From Bactrocera neohumeralis (taxonomy: Eukaryota; Arthropoda; Insecta; Diptera; Tephritidae), in the NCBI RefSeq assembly GCF_024586455.1, contig NW_026089624.1:4183341-4247340 (forward strand): DNA of 64,000 nucleotides, written 5' to 3'. Under the pieces are notes generated by a model. The model saw only the letters and a list, made by a program, of their open reading frames with translations. It was not told where the DNA came from and ran no database searches. Of this stretch, positions 1 to 10,889 are shown in pieces. The position numbers and the translations under genes are program-made. Position 1 is the first letter of the stretch; every line of letters begins with the position of its first letter.

Positions 1-2
1 AT

Positions 3-212
3 TGTGAGCACTTCTCTAAAGCCACAACTACTCGATCAAATAATGGCCGGTATGTCGTACGACAACCAATAGAGCCACAATTTTCTAATACCCCACAAAT
101 TGGTACAAAAAAAAAGTCAGAGTTACCTCTGACGGTCCCTATATTAAAAGCTCATACAACTTTCGGCCCCGCAGGATGGCTTTCGCCAAAAATGAGAAAA
201 AAACCATTCTGA
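3..212 (+). pseudogene. BEL/Pao retrotransposon pol fragment
   Basis: The open frame at the window edge begins with a segment resembling the start of the BEL/Pao reverse transcriptase region (CEHFSKATTTRSNNGRYVVR), where family members typically read C-E-x-H-F followed by a G-R-Y-x-V-x-L/Q-P motif. About 35 residues later it reads GPAGWLSP, which recalls the LGWLSP motif that lies well downstream in intact BEL pol. The intervening RT core is therefore missing. The frame ends in TGA soon after. I see this directly; the family assignment is from memory of BEL motifs. It is a relic with no catalytic residues and runs off the left edge. Confidence 0.6.
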
Positions 213-870
213 ACAAATCCTAGAGCGGTGGCGGGCTACTACTTGCAAAATTAGTGCATACGCACATAAATATTACTCATAATAAAATGATCCAAAAGGT
301 CGAATCATATTCGCGTCTACATAAGCGCTCCTCACATTGGTTACTAATGGGAGTCAGCTATACTAAGCATTAATTAATTATGAAGAATTCTCTACTATGA
401 GTCGAAGTCGTTCTCCATTCAGGGCCACTCTCTCGCAAGATCCCTCTAACTCCAGTGCTAAGGAGTACCCATTCCGGCTATACGTGAGCCAGGCGTGGAG
501 TTACTATCCTTCATAAGCCGAGAATAAATAAAATGCATACAATTGCCGATAATACAGGAAAGGCGATCAATAAACAATCGGTATACCAAACCGATAAAAT
601 AAGAAATTGTATATAACCGCTAGTAAAATAAATGAAAGCAAACCATTTTTTTTACTATAATAATAAGTCGCCAAAACACGCAAAAGGAAATTACTACCTC
701 AAGCATCACTACTTACATAAAATACAAATTTATATTAAAACCAAAATCGCTTTTACAGCTTATATTCTGGAACCTCAGCTACTTCGCCAATAGTAAGCAA
801 ATGTATACTTTGAATAAGCAAACATAAAAAACTCATACGCAATACTAGGCAAAATATTGGCCTGGGGGGC
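213..870. other. Decayed sequence, possibly more BEL
   Basis: No open frame of note. Short plus-strand stretches remain but contain stops and no motif I can name. Its position between the BEL fragment and a segment repeated next to another BEL fragment suggests it is degraded BEL sequence; that is inference. Confidence 0.3.
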
Positions 871-1060
871 CCAGGATGTTTAAATGAGTTAAGCATCCCC
901 CCACTCTACCTGGGAAAAACTGGCGCACCCTAGCAAGACAGCATAATACACCACATCCAATGGCACCATCCACTTACATCACCACACCACACCAACACAA
1001 CTCACCACACCTGTACCCACTCAACAAAAAGGATGGACAACCGGACAGGAGACTCAATTC
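871..1060 (+). repeat. CA-rich segment repeated inverted near 47.3 kb
   Basis: This C/A-rich stretch shares CTGGCGCACCCTA, the CACCACACC-rich core and a GGATGGA...GGACA block with the reverse complement of 47281-47460. In both places it sits within a few hundred bases of BEL/Pao coding remains, so it may be BEL LTR or leader sequence. Orientation relative to the BEL coding frame differs between the two places, so at least one has been rearranged. Confidence 0.5.
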
Positions 1061-3049
1061 GTTCTAAGCACTTCGTTACAAACCTTCTTTTATATTAAAT
1101 TCGCATATACACTGCCTACGCTACTCTACCGCGATTCTACATTGTGATCTCGATAAGTGGAAAATAAATTGTATTAGAATTCTCGCCGCCCCGCTCGTCG
1201 ACATATATTTTTTATTAACATTTACGTTAAAATTTATAATATAAAAAATTATAATTTCCTTCATCAAATTGTCGAAATACAAACAAAATTTATTTTATCC
1301 TACATAAATTGTGTACCCTTTTATTCAATTGGTAAAATTATTATTTGCTTTAGAAGTATTTGTGCTAGAACTCTCTTTAGTTGTATGAATTTTTTAATGT
1401 CAAAGAGTATTATTTTTCACGCACTCTGATTATTTTTGAATTTTTTCTCTTAATTAGATAATATTCGTGTAAATCACTGGAACCATTTTTTTATTTTTTT
1501 TTTTGTATTGTAGATCTCTTTTTTTGACACTAGTTTGTCCTTAAGTTACATTAGTATTGGCATGATATTGAAAGACATTACACTGACCTTTACTTGACAT
1601 TGAACTGCCTTACTCTGACATTGAACATTACATTGATATCCAACGTCATGACATTAGAACATACTTTGATGTTGAAATTTATTAACAATTTTAAATATTA
1701 CAATATTCAATTAATACCATCACATTTTAATATTAACAACTAACTCATCCTTCGATAACAACTCTATAAGAGCGTATTAAAGATTGATTTATTTTTTGAG
1801 TGAGTGTAGCAATGTCACTTGTACATTTATTGTTTCATGCGAAATCTGCGTTGTCCCGGACTTCCAATGGCCGACATTGGTAGAAAATCTGAGCTGTGCC
1901 CAGAAACACAAACGAATGATCGCCGATTGTTACCACTTCCCTTGCCGCTGTAACAGCTTCGCCTTCAAATCAGCATAAATATTTATGTTTATCGTCGTCG
2001 CAGATTTTTGCGAGCCGCGGAAAAATATTTTAAAATTGTAAAATATTTTAAATAGACAAGAGCTATGTTGCCACTTTTGTCACTTATTTCAGCATTTTGC
2101 TGGCTTGCGGGGTTGACACTTTTCCCTTCTAGATGAATATCAGAAATTAAATTTATGATTTTTAGCTTTTGCCATCGACGCGAAAAGACGCTTGACGGCA
2201 AAGACATGCTTGGGGAGATGTAGTGGTGTTTGTTTTTAGGAATGAAGGGAGTTTGGCTGTTAAAAGTGCGCTTGCGTTCATTAATGAAAATGTTGTTGTT
2301 GTGTGTTTTTCTACAAATTTGGGCATCGACTATTTGGCTGCCATATTGACTTGTGACGCTGTTGATGCTATTTGAGACGATTGCTGTTTTTGTAGATCAA
2401 TGTTTGTAGTTTTTGTGGGTGACATATTTACATGTGTATGCATATGTAACCTATGTACATGCATGTATGCATTATTTTTTGCTGCAATGTCATACACACA
2501 TGTGTACAAATAGAGCAGTGCGCGCACATTATATTACTAACAAACGATAATACTTATCTTAATTTGAATTTGAATTGTACTTACATATGTATGTACTTAA
2601 GTGCTGATAGATGCGTTTGGAAATTTAAATGATGAAATGTGATGTAAATCTAACATTGTTGTAATATATTAAGTGTTTAGGATATTATGATATATTTCAT
2701 ATACCTATATATATATATATATATTAGGTTGTTTTTTTTTTTGAACTACTCATTTTTTTCAATCCCATCATGGAATTTCTTTGCAAATACCCTAAAAGAA
2801 ATTCTCTGAAAATTTGAGCCCTTAATTTTAACATTAAGGACTAGACCAAGGCATGTAAAAGTTTTCCATTGAAAATACACGACAATCGTGATTTTTCATC
2901 CTTAAATTTCTATAGCTCAGAGGCATTTTATGGCATCGCTTTGACTTTAGACAAATATTCCTCAGAATTAAATCTACAAAAGTGCACATTGCGACAAAGT
3001 CACACCGGCGAGGTAGTACGTGGCTCTAAACCTGATTTTTCCACGAAAT
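1061..3049. other. AT-rich non-coding stretch
   Basis: No supported gene. Around 1550-1680 there is a loose series of related short words (ACATTGAAC, TTACATTGA, GACATT) that looks like degenerate tandem sequence. A (TA)n run lies near 2706-2726, followed by a T run. The many TACATA/TGCATGTATG words near 2440-2600 are common in fly intergenic DNA. The small open frames here look like chance. Confidence 0.5.
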
Positions 3050-3405
3050 TCGGATATCGTGTATCTCGTACAGCTCATCGTTCCACCGACTGCGATATTC
3101 GCCGGGGCCAACGCGGAAAGGACCGTAATTCTTTCGCAGAACTCGCAACGTCTAATCTTCAGATGTTGTCATTGGCATGGACAATCTGCACCATATAGCA
3201 GGACGGGAATAATGCCGTGTAAGTTTTGCGGGGATACCAAATTCAGACATCGCGGCATAAAGGCAGCTCCTTTTCGTGCTGTCGAAAGCAGCTTTGAAAT
3301 CAACGAAGAGGTGGTGTGTGTCGATTCTTCTCTCACGGGTCTTTTCCAAAATTGGGGCATGGTGAATATCTGGTCGGTTGTTGATTTGCCAGATCTAAAG
3401 CCACA
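3050..3405 (-). pseudogene. LINE copy A RT remnants
   Basis: On the minus strand the block reads from the FR-GKSTTDQ segment through EKTRERRIDTHHLFVDFKA. It then jumps to the PVLLYGA segment that in copy F lies roughly 200 residues later, followed by sequence matching the LRV-RIRWNDELYE region. The polymerase YADD-type motif is absent because of the jump. Frames change at least twice. It is a relic. Confidence 0.8.
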
Positions 3406-3491
3406 CTGATATTTTTTTTACTTTGTTTATACATTGCAACTAGTTCAAATAAAAGAAAGGACTGGAATCTAGTACTACAGATAACCATATT

Positions 3492-4179
3492 TCAGGCCCC
3501 GGCAAAGTCGATCAGCCTCAACTCATTTGGGGATGTTTCCTGGTGGAAGCTGAATTTACCGACTGCTGCGCCAAAGATACCTTCTTTGCCCACCCTGGCG
3601 TTAAAGTCGCCAAGCACGATTTTGACATCGTGGCGGGGGCAGCGCTCATAGGTGTGCTTTAAGCGCTCATAGAAGGCATCTTTGGACACATCGTCCTTCT
3701 CTTCCGTCGGGCCGTGGGCGCAAATCAGCGATATGTTGAAGAACCTCGCTTTGATGCGGATTGTGGCTAGACGTTCATTCACCGCAGTGAATGATAGTAC
3801 TCGGCGACGGAGTCTCTCTCCCACCACGAATCCCACACCAAACTTGCGCTCCTTTGTATGGCCACTGTAGTAAATGCCACGAGGACCTACTCGTCTCAGT
3901 CCTTGTCTCATCCATCCCATTTCGTGGACGGCGGTGATATCAGCCTCCACTCTAACGAGGACATCAACCAGCGGCAGCGGCACCTTTCTTATTAAGACAC
4001 CGGACATTCCAGGTGCATGCCCTCAATTCGTAGTCCTTATTTCTTTTGCCATGGTCGCCATCAAAAGGGGGGTCTCTCATCCGAGGCTGGTTGTCATTGT
4101 TCATTTGAGGGTGTTTTTTTAGGTGGCGGGTCCCAAACCCAGTGCTCAACCCTGCGAAGGGGGTGTTTCGCCTTCTCAC
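3492..4179 (-). pseudogene. LINE copy A endonuclease (frameshifted)
   Basis: AP-type endonuclease of the craniofacial-development-protein-2-like group, which nicks target DNA for target-primed reverse transcription. The first piece (4179 down to about 3964) carries the MRDPP leader and ACTWNVR. The second piece (4007 to 3492) carries the E of the HEM motif where intact copies read QEMRW, the FNISLICAH motif and GDFNARVGKEG. The two pieces are in different frames, so the copy is broken near 3990. The order and spacing match copy F closely. Confidence 0.8.
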
Positions 4180-4347
4180 TTCAGCTCACCTTCAAACGGT
4201 TGTTAGGCTAACCAGAGGATGCTTAGTCACAGACCGGAAGTCGTGAGCTGCTTGAGCCATATGTAAAAGAATCGTTTTGGCCACTCCCAAGTGAATGGCG
4301 ATCAGAGATCTTCCCTCACTGGCGTGAACTGCTACACATGACTCCAT

Positions 4348-4611
4348 CCTCAATTGATCTAAGTCTATAGCAACATAGCATCCTTTTGCACAGCAAGAAC
4401 AACGACAGCAAGAAAAAACGATTTCTGTGTAAATAATTTTAACTACGTAACTACTGACGTCTTCGAAAACGTACTACTGCAAAGTGTCGATAAAGTATGA
4501 ATACAGAATTCATATCATTGTTATGCAACGTCAAACTACATTGCAAAACGCTGCCTTGTTTAATTGCGCGGCATAGCTAAAATTTACTTTAATTTAAAAC
4601 CACTACTTTAA
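4348..4611. other. Spacer between LINE copy A and a Helitron end
   Basis: No open frame or motif recognised. The sequence is AT-rich and ends where a Helitron-like 5' terminus (TCTATAATATAAAAATGAA) begins. Confidence 0.4.
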
Positions 4612-5190
4612 TCTATAATATAAAAATGAATCGCAAAATCTGTTGGTAAGCGCATAACTTAACATCGCCTGGACCAATTTGGCCAATTCTTTTATTAAAT
4701 GTTTGTTAAAGTTCAATTATGAATCGCGGTTAGTTAACAAGGGATCGTCACAATGTCACAGCACGACTTTTCAAACAGCAACTATGATGTTTGATGGACT
4801 TTATCTTAAAGTAATGTAGGTATATATGGTGCTGCTAGATGATGGATGTACTCTGTTGAGTGGCAAAAAACAGGTTTGCCGCACGGTTGGGGGATTGTGG
4901 TTACACCAGATCAAATTAATGAAATCATTTCTTCGTAAATTCTTGACCCAGACAATAAATGCTCGAAACACTATACACGTGCTTTTCTTTCGGAAACGCC
5001 AACTGGAAATAACGGATATCCACTCGATCGGCGTTGCTCACCAGACTACAATGGCAGAATATTCAGCATTCAATTTAGAGAAGTGAATATCGATATACAT
5101 TCATATGTACGCGGTTCAACTTCATTTTAGCCATTCCTTACGGTGTGTGCAACTTTTTGAAAAGTATGCCAGTAACAACAATTGCTGAAA
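4612..5190 (+). mobile_element. Helitron fragment with Rep remnants
   Basis: It starts with TCTATAATATAAAAATGAA, the same type of 5' end as the Helitrons at 33062 and 38489. Inside are frame-broken pieces of the Rep protein, including segments matching the minus-strand copy near 15.6-16.0 kb (LLDxGCTLLS-KK-VCRT, and TIHVLFFRKRQLEITDIH in the wrong frame of FLSET-TGN-GYP). The right frame at any point is kept for only 20-40 residues. No helicase portion and no CTAGT end were found here. Confidence 0.65.
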
Positions 5191-5596
5191 CATGATAATC
5201 ACTGGAATCAAACGATGGACGATGTGATAGCTACTTATAGCACAGCCAGTGAAAAACGTAGAATCGTGGCTCGTGTCAGCTGCCACGACCTATCTTATGA
5301 CGCTACTCCCTTCTCTCTTTGACGTGGGATGACGTGAGAATTCACGACATTTGGATTTTTGCCGTGGAAACGTGTCAGCTGATTGCTCTCTCACAACGCA
5401 GGGTTGCCAATATCGATACACTGTAGTAATTATCAACTTTTATAATTCAATCTGTTCAATATGTTTCAATATGTTTGAAATTTTCATAAAATAACGAAAA
5501 ATCAGAGTCGAATGCTATTATTTATAAATATGTAAACTATTTTTAATAGTTTGTTTTCAGTTTTGATATTTTATATTGTAAAAATTTTAAATGAAA
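5191..5596. other. Short non-coding spacer
   Basis: No gene supported. It contains two copies of GTGTCAGCTG, each with a CAGCTG core, and a CGTGGC...GCCACG inverted pair at about 5261-5290. I do not assign a function. Confidence 0.4.
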
Positions 5597-6530
5597 ACAA
5601 GTAAGGAAGGGCTAAGTTCGGGTGTCACCGAACATTTTATACTCTCGCATGATAAAGTGATAATCGAGATTTCATTATACGTCATTTACATATATTTCAA
5701 ATACCGTATTTTTGAAAAGTTTTATTCCGCTATCATCATTGGTTCCTAATATATATACTCGTATTATACAGAAAAGGCATCAGATGGAATTCAAAATAGC
5801 GTTATATTGGAAGAAGGCGCGGTTGTGAACCGATTACCCATATTTCGTACATGTCATCAGGGTGTTAAGGAAATATTATATACCGAATTTCATTGAAATC
5901 GGTCTAGTAGTTCCTGAGATATGATTTTGGTCCATAAGTGGGCGAGGCCACGCCCATTTTCAATTTTTAAAAAAAGCCTGGGTGCAGCTTCCTTCTGCAA
6001 TTTCTTTCGTAAAATTTAGTGTTTCTGACGTTTTTTGTTAGTCGGTTAACGCACTTTTAGTGATTTTCAACATAACCTTTGTATGGGAGGTGAGCGTGGT
6101 TATTATCCGATTTCTTCCATTTTTGAACTGTATATGGAAATGCCTGAAGAAAACGACTCTATAGAATTTGGTTGACATAGCTATAGTAGTTTCCGAGATG
6201 TGTACAAAAAACTTAGTAGGGGGCGGGACCACGCCCACTTTTCCAAAAATAATTACGTTCAAATATGCCCCTTCCTAATGCGATCCTTTGTGCCAAATTT
6301 CACTTTAATATCTTTATTTATGGCTTAGTTATGGCACTTTATAGGTTTTCGGTTTCCGCCATTTTGTGGGCGTGGCAGTGGGCCGATTTTACCCATCTTC
6401 GAACTTAACCTTCTTATGGATATATATAACCCTATATCTGACTCTTTTAGTTTTAGGACTTACAAACAACCGTTATGTGAACAAAACTATAATACTCTCC
6501 TTAGCAACATTGTTGCGAGAGTATAACAAA
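5597..6530 (+). repeat. Dispersed repeat, copy 1
   Basis: It starts with AAGTAAGGAAGGGCTAAG followed by a short palindrome, TTCGGGTGTCACCGAA, then ATTTTATACTCTCGCA. It ends with TGTTGCGAGAGTATAA, the inverse of that last motif, so the ends can pair. Internal landmarks are GGGCGxGGCCACGCCCA, twice, and GGCACTTTATxxGTTTTCGG. A related copy lies at 18577-19945. It has no coding capacity. Such repeats are common in fly genomes, but I cannot name the family. Confidence 0.7.
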
Positions 6531-6731
6531 GATGTGCTCAAAACTATATATGCGTATTGGGCAATGGCAACATTGTTCAAATGTAAGCAAACAAAAATGG
6601 CTGATTTCTGAGTTTTTACCACGTTTTTCACTATGCACACATTTTGCTCGATAAGGAAGGAAAAGGAAGAAAGGGAGTAGCGGTTTTGAATATTTCTGCT
6701 ATTACACAGAGCCAAAAACTTCACCTATAAT
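6531..6731. other. Spacer
   Basis: No gene or repeat recognised between the dispersed repeat and the start of the candidate two-gene element. Confidence 0.35.
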
Positions 6732-7338
6732 CAATAAGATTGACTTCTAAAAAAGCTTTTCGGGCAAGGAGAGCTAGGGGGGAAAAAATTGAAGAAAATT
6801 TTACTAGAAAGTCTTCTTAATTTTAGCCTATATTTCTTCTAAAATATCTTGAAAAGGAAACCGGCTGAAAATAAAAAGATAACTTCTTATTTTTTAATTT
6901 GTTTTTGTAATTTTGTCAAAAAATTCAATTGTAAGAAGAAATCTACTTGTTTTTATGAGAAAACTATTAAACAGCAAATCAATAAGGACATCCACTTATT
7001 TTTACTAGAACCTTATTAAATTGATTAAAACGAAAAACCTTTTATTTTTAAAAGAGTTCTTATTAATTTAAAATTTGCTATTAACGTCTCAAAATGCTTA
7101 CATACATACATACATATTAATGTTTGTATATTGCATCAGCCAATTTAGACAAATTTTAGTTGGCGACAGTGATATTCTTTTTATCCCGTTGCTTTGTTGT
7201 GCGTGCCTTTTTATCCCGTTACTTTTTTGTGAAGTTGCATATAACATGTAAATGGCACATGCCACATTTCAGTTGCTCTTGTGTTGTATTGCTTGCTGGT
7301 TGTGTTCCAAAAATTATTATACGGATATTATATTCAAA

Positions 7339-9325
7339 ATGTGCGATATTCATGAGGAATTCTTGGAATTATTAATGTCTTGGGAGAGACAAATTGACGA
7401 CGTTGACGCTTTTTTCGATAGATGTGACGCAAAATATTTCGGAGAACGCATAAAATTTAAAGCCGGTTTGAGGGAGTGGCGAACAAAAAAGGTAAGATGA
7501 TTCTTTTATTTTTAAATTATCAATTCAGTTCGGCTAGGAAAAAATTCAGTTAGTACTTACTTTTATAGTAAAATTTAAAGAACTACACACTCAGTCATTC
7601 ACTCGCAAACTCACTGAATTATAACTTATTTCTGTTTTTAAGGGTATTCCATTTATTTGTGACCAGGAGACACAAACTGCAAACACCAAAGTCTTAGATT
7701 GGCTGAAAAAAATATCTAGTGATTTGGCTTCCGTCAAATCGGGAGAATGTAGTATGCTACCTTGTTCGCCTCAAACGAAGAATTTCAATCTACGCGAGCT
7801 TTTAAAAACGTCAGTAAAGGGACAACTTGCTTTAAGTTATCAAGAAAGGCACGGCTACTTGGACAGTAGAAACCAAAAAATATAACACATTGCATCGTTG
7901 ACAACTACATTGGTTTAGGACGCAAAATGCAATACTCAGATATGAGGGAATGGGCGAATGAAATTGTTGCGGTATTTCCTAAAGAAAAGAAGGTAATTGC
8001 ACGTATACGATTACAACTACTAAAAACTTACAAAAATTTTTTGTTACTCTTTTATATTAGGAATTTTACTTTTGGGAAAGAAAAATGGGAAAAAAGAATC
8101 CGAGTGGTAAATTGTTCTCGCGTTGGGCTAATGTCATAAAGCTGGAAAGCAAAGCCAATTCTGCTACTCAGGAAGCTCATGAAGATGTTTTTGACGGTAT
8201 GCAATACTTTTTACCCCTACTTTATAAAATAATTTGTTGTTTTAACAATATTTAATTGAACTTCTTGCACTGCAGACAACGTTTTGGAAAAAAAGTGTTG
8301 GTTGGCACATAACTGCACACCTTGGGAAAAAGTTAAAAAGTTTTGGGTAGATACATGCACGCTTAGAAATAAATGTAAGGGATCTCTGTCGGATTTGCTA
8401 GCAGACTGGCCGCGCTACAATGATTTTAACGGTTACGAATTGGTAAGAAAAAGCACAAAGTATTTATTTTCAAATAAACATTTATTCAATTATAACAGGT
8501 TGATATTGATTTTAATGCCATGCATCCAGATATTGGAAACGAGCTGTTCTTAAAACTTGACAAGTTTTATAAAGTAATCCTTCCTATCTTAAATGCGGAA
8601 GTAAAAGACCAAGCCAGCCGAGAGTTAATACTTTCGAAACTCCTTTACAAAGATTTATCAAATGGTAAGAAAACATGAAAACTATACAATATTAAAATAT
8701 TAATATATTGAATTAATTTATAATTTCAGATTCTAAATATTGCATTGTGTTGTTACTGCTCCATGCGGTTCTTCAACCACAGCGTCACAGTAAAACCCAC
8801 AAACCAACGATTGGTGACGCTCAATCAGAGTTTATAACACTAGCAACTACACCAAATTATATATTACCAAAGATTTCGTCCAAAATTGAGCAATACGCGA
8901 TTGAAAAACAGCAATTGCAGCCTCACATCATTGCAGTAGGTGAGGACTATACAAGTATATCAGAATTCTTTATATTTTGCGACGGGCTTAAGTGGAAGTG
9001 CCCGACTTTAATGAAATGCGTCGACTGTATTATAAAGTTAAGTTATGTATTCCAAATTGAGTATTCCCATAATAGCAAGCAAGTTTGGGTATTTTTAGAA
9101 CAATACTTTTTTGGGCTTAAGTCTGAAGATTTTCCTTCAGTTTCAAATTTACTCAGCAAGTTAGATAACTATTTTTTTATTTTCTTTCTTTTCTTTTTAA
9201 TTGTTAAAAATGTCCAAATTTGCTTGCTATTTATGTCACAAACCCCACTTAACTTCATATTTACTTATAAATCATTTAAGAGAAGATCATGGGCTTCAGT
9301 CCATAGCAAAATATGTTTGCAATGA
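7339..9325 (+). CDS. SAMD3-like multi-exon gene, possibly transposon-borne
   Basis: I infer six exons from GT...AG borders that keep the frame: 7339-7491, 7643-7992, 8061-8196, 8276-8442, 8499-8664 and 8730 onward. ATG 7339 has a CAAAATG context. Features typical of this family as I recall it are an IV-x-Y block before FPKEKK, then YFWERK...NPSGKLFSRWAN, TxxxRNKCKGSLSDLLADWPR, DIDFNAMHPDIGN, and near the end VGEDYTSISEFFIFCDG and VWVFLEQYFF. No transposase triad or SAM domain is evident. One frame break occurs near 7880 (TAA), so the copy is probably inactive or needs another intron. The reading frame closes at 9323-9325, but the natural end may be near 9180, before the next gene starts. Confidence 0.55.
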
Positions 9326-9677
9326 GGAAAATTGCAATCAAATATTTCACAATGTGTATAGATTCCGAAAACACTTAGAAAAGCATAAAACTGTGAGTTT
9401 TTCCTCGGTAAATCATGATTTAGGTCAATCTTTAGTTTCACAAGAGCCACTTACACAATTACAGTATGTGATTTCTTAATAAGCGAAAATAATATAAGTA
9501 TTGTAGTGAAAAGTCATAGTTTTCTAAATTTTTCTGAGAGATTCCAATCATATTTGGTTGGCAGTGAAAAACATAATTACACTCTCATCAAATTTAATTA
9601 TTTAGATGGTCCGCCAATAGATTTTTATGTTTTAAATAATGGTCTTAAAGTTATAAGAGCTAAAAAATATTGGTAAA
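9210..9677 (+). pseudogene. C2H2 zinc-finger gene, internally deleted
   Basis: ATG 9210 opens a protein with two C2H2-like fingers: CYLC with HLREDH near residues 6-27, and CNEENC with HLEKH near residues 36-59. A GTGAGT splice-donor-like site follows at 9393. That frame stops at 9477. A second frame, open from 9419 to TAA at 9675, reads as a plausible C-terminus (FNYLDGPPIDFYVLNN). It looks as if the long middle of the protein has been deleted, leaving N- and C-terminal ends almost abutting. Function unknown; fingers at the N-terminus suggest DNA binding. Confidence 0.5.
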
Positions 9678-10010
9678 AATACCTTTAATTTTCTATTAAC
9701 GTTATAAGAATTATAAGTTTTTCAAATATTTATGTTATAAAAATTACAAGGAAATATGTAAAGTCAATTTTAATTATAATACATATACGTAAGTATTTAA
9801 ACTAGCTATAGCTATGCTAATGCTGAATTAATAAATAAAAAAAAACAGTTTAAAAAAAAACTGGTGTTATATTTATTTTCAGAAAGTATTAATTTCAATT
9901 TAGGAGAAAATAATATCAAATTGATAAGATCATCGGCTTGTTAAAATTAAGATGATGTTCCAATAATAATTAAGACTCCCATCTTATTTATGTTAAGGAG
10001 AGTTTCTGCT

Positions 10011-10290
10011 TAGTTTTACAGGTTATCTACTTGATTTTATTAAGAAGCGTTTCCTCTTAATTCTAAGGGTCACCTTATTAATTATATTGAAAAGTTTTCA
10101 CCTTAGTTTTATAGGTTATCTATTACATTTAACTGAAAAGGATTTCATCTAAATTCTAATCGTCATCTGCTAAATTATATTGAAAAGGTGTTCACCTAAG
10201 TTTAATGTTTTATCTTCACATTTTTATTAAAAGGAGATATCCAGTAATAATAAGATGGGCATCTTATTGGAGAGAAAATGAAAGGAAATC
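10011..10290 (+). repeat. 93-bp tandem repeat, about three units
   Basis: The landmark TAGTTTTAxAGGTTATCTA begins at 10011 and 10104, and a diverged version (TAAGTTTAATGTTTTATCT) at 10197, giving an exact 93-base spacing twice. Related words (TTATATTGAAAAG, TTCACCTxAG) recur within units. This array forms the right arm of the candidate two-gene element. Confidence 0.75.
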
Positions 10291-10329
10291 TTCTAAACTT
10301 TGTTCTATTTTACAGGGCATTTTAGGTGG

Positions 10330-10889
10330 CCATTTCGCTCTGTGTAGCATGCCAGTGAAGTTCGCACACTTTTCGCGATGATTATTTCGACACATCAGCC
10401 TTCAAATCCACGTCAATTATGGGATACGAAGAAAAACTACATTGCCGAAGACAGTTTAAATTTTAATTCGCTAAGAAGTGGAATTGGGAAAATTTCGGTT
10501 GATATTTCCAGTGGCTTGATGTCAATTCCACCTGCCGTTGGACAATTCACTTCAACGAAAAATTCATCACGAATGTTTATCCAAACTCTGGCTAAATTAT
10601 CGTTGCTACGATTGCTTGAGAGCACGCGCATTATTAGCTTCCAAAAATACCGATGTTAATGATTTAAACTGGAAGATTCAAAGTCAAATTCCGAGAGGTT
10701 TGCGCTCATACAAATCGATCGATCGTCTTGACAAAGAAGACGAAGTCGTGAATTATATAGTGGAATTTCTAATTTCTTTGGAGAAGCTTGGTATGCCGGC
10801 GCATCATTTGCGTCTCAAAGTTGGACCTGTCACTATTATGTTTCGCAATCTTCATGAGCCGAAACTGTGTAATGGAACCCGACTAATTG
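10330..10889 (+). pseudogene. Helitron helicase fragment
   Basis: Translation gives the HQPSNPRQLWDTKKNYIAED segment of Helitron Rep/helicase. After an internal deletion comes the C-terminal helicase part: RALLASKNTDVNDLNWKIQ, an RSYKSID motif, GMPAHHLRLKVG and PKLCNGTRLI. All correspond in order to the fuller Helitron at 33978-38470. Walker A and B motifs fall in the deleted part. A frame change occurs near 10600. The fragment is cut at 10889 by the start of a hAT-type end. Confidence 0.8.

Larger units (their letters stand above)
3050..4347 (-). mobile_element. RTE-like LINE, copy A (internally deleted)
   Basis: A minus-strand copy of the LINE family best preserved at 49113-52143. It keeps the 5' leader (the ATGGAGTCATGTGTAG start is at the right-hand end), the endonuclease region, a short RT piece and a late RT/C-terminal piece. 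One internal deletion joins the end of the endonuclease to the RT near 3420-3470. A second removes the RT core, joining the GIPAKL segment to the IIPVLLYGA segment near 3220. The 3' terminus is lost. Copy F provides the comparison for each block. Confidence 0.85.
6732..10290 (+). mobile_element. Candidate two-gene mobile element (SAMD3-like plus C2H2)
   Basis: Two adjacent plus-strand genes are flanked by AT-rich arms carrying similar words. On the left is CAATAAGATTGACTTCTAA at about 6732. On the right, read in reverse complement, is CAATAAGATGCCCATCTTA near 10257. Both arms contain many CTTATT/TTCTTAAT motifs, and the right arm has 93-bp tandem units. The pair resembles arrangements I recall in other animals, a zinc-finger gene beside a SAMD3-like gene. 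Calling it a transposon is inference: no clean terminal inverted repeat or target duplication could be fixed by eye. Confidence 0.4.

Noticed and set aside
2330..2527. Minus-strand histidine-rich ORF
   Set aside because: It comes from TACATGCATG-type low-complexity DNA with no conserved motif.
3682..4122. Plus-strand ORFs within LINE copy A
   Set aside because: Antisense shadows of the endonuclease frame on the minus strand.
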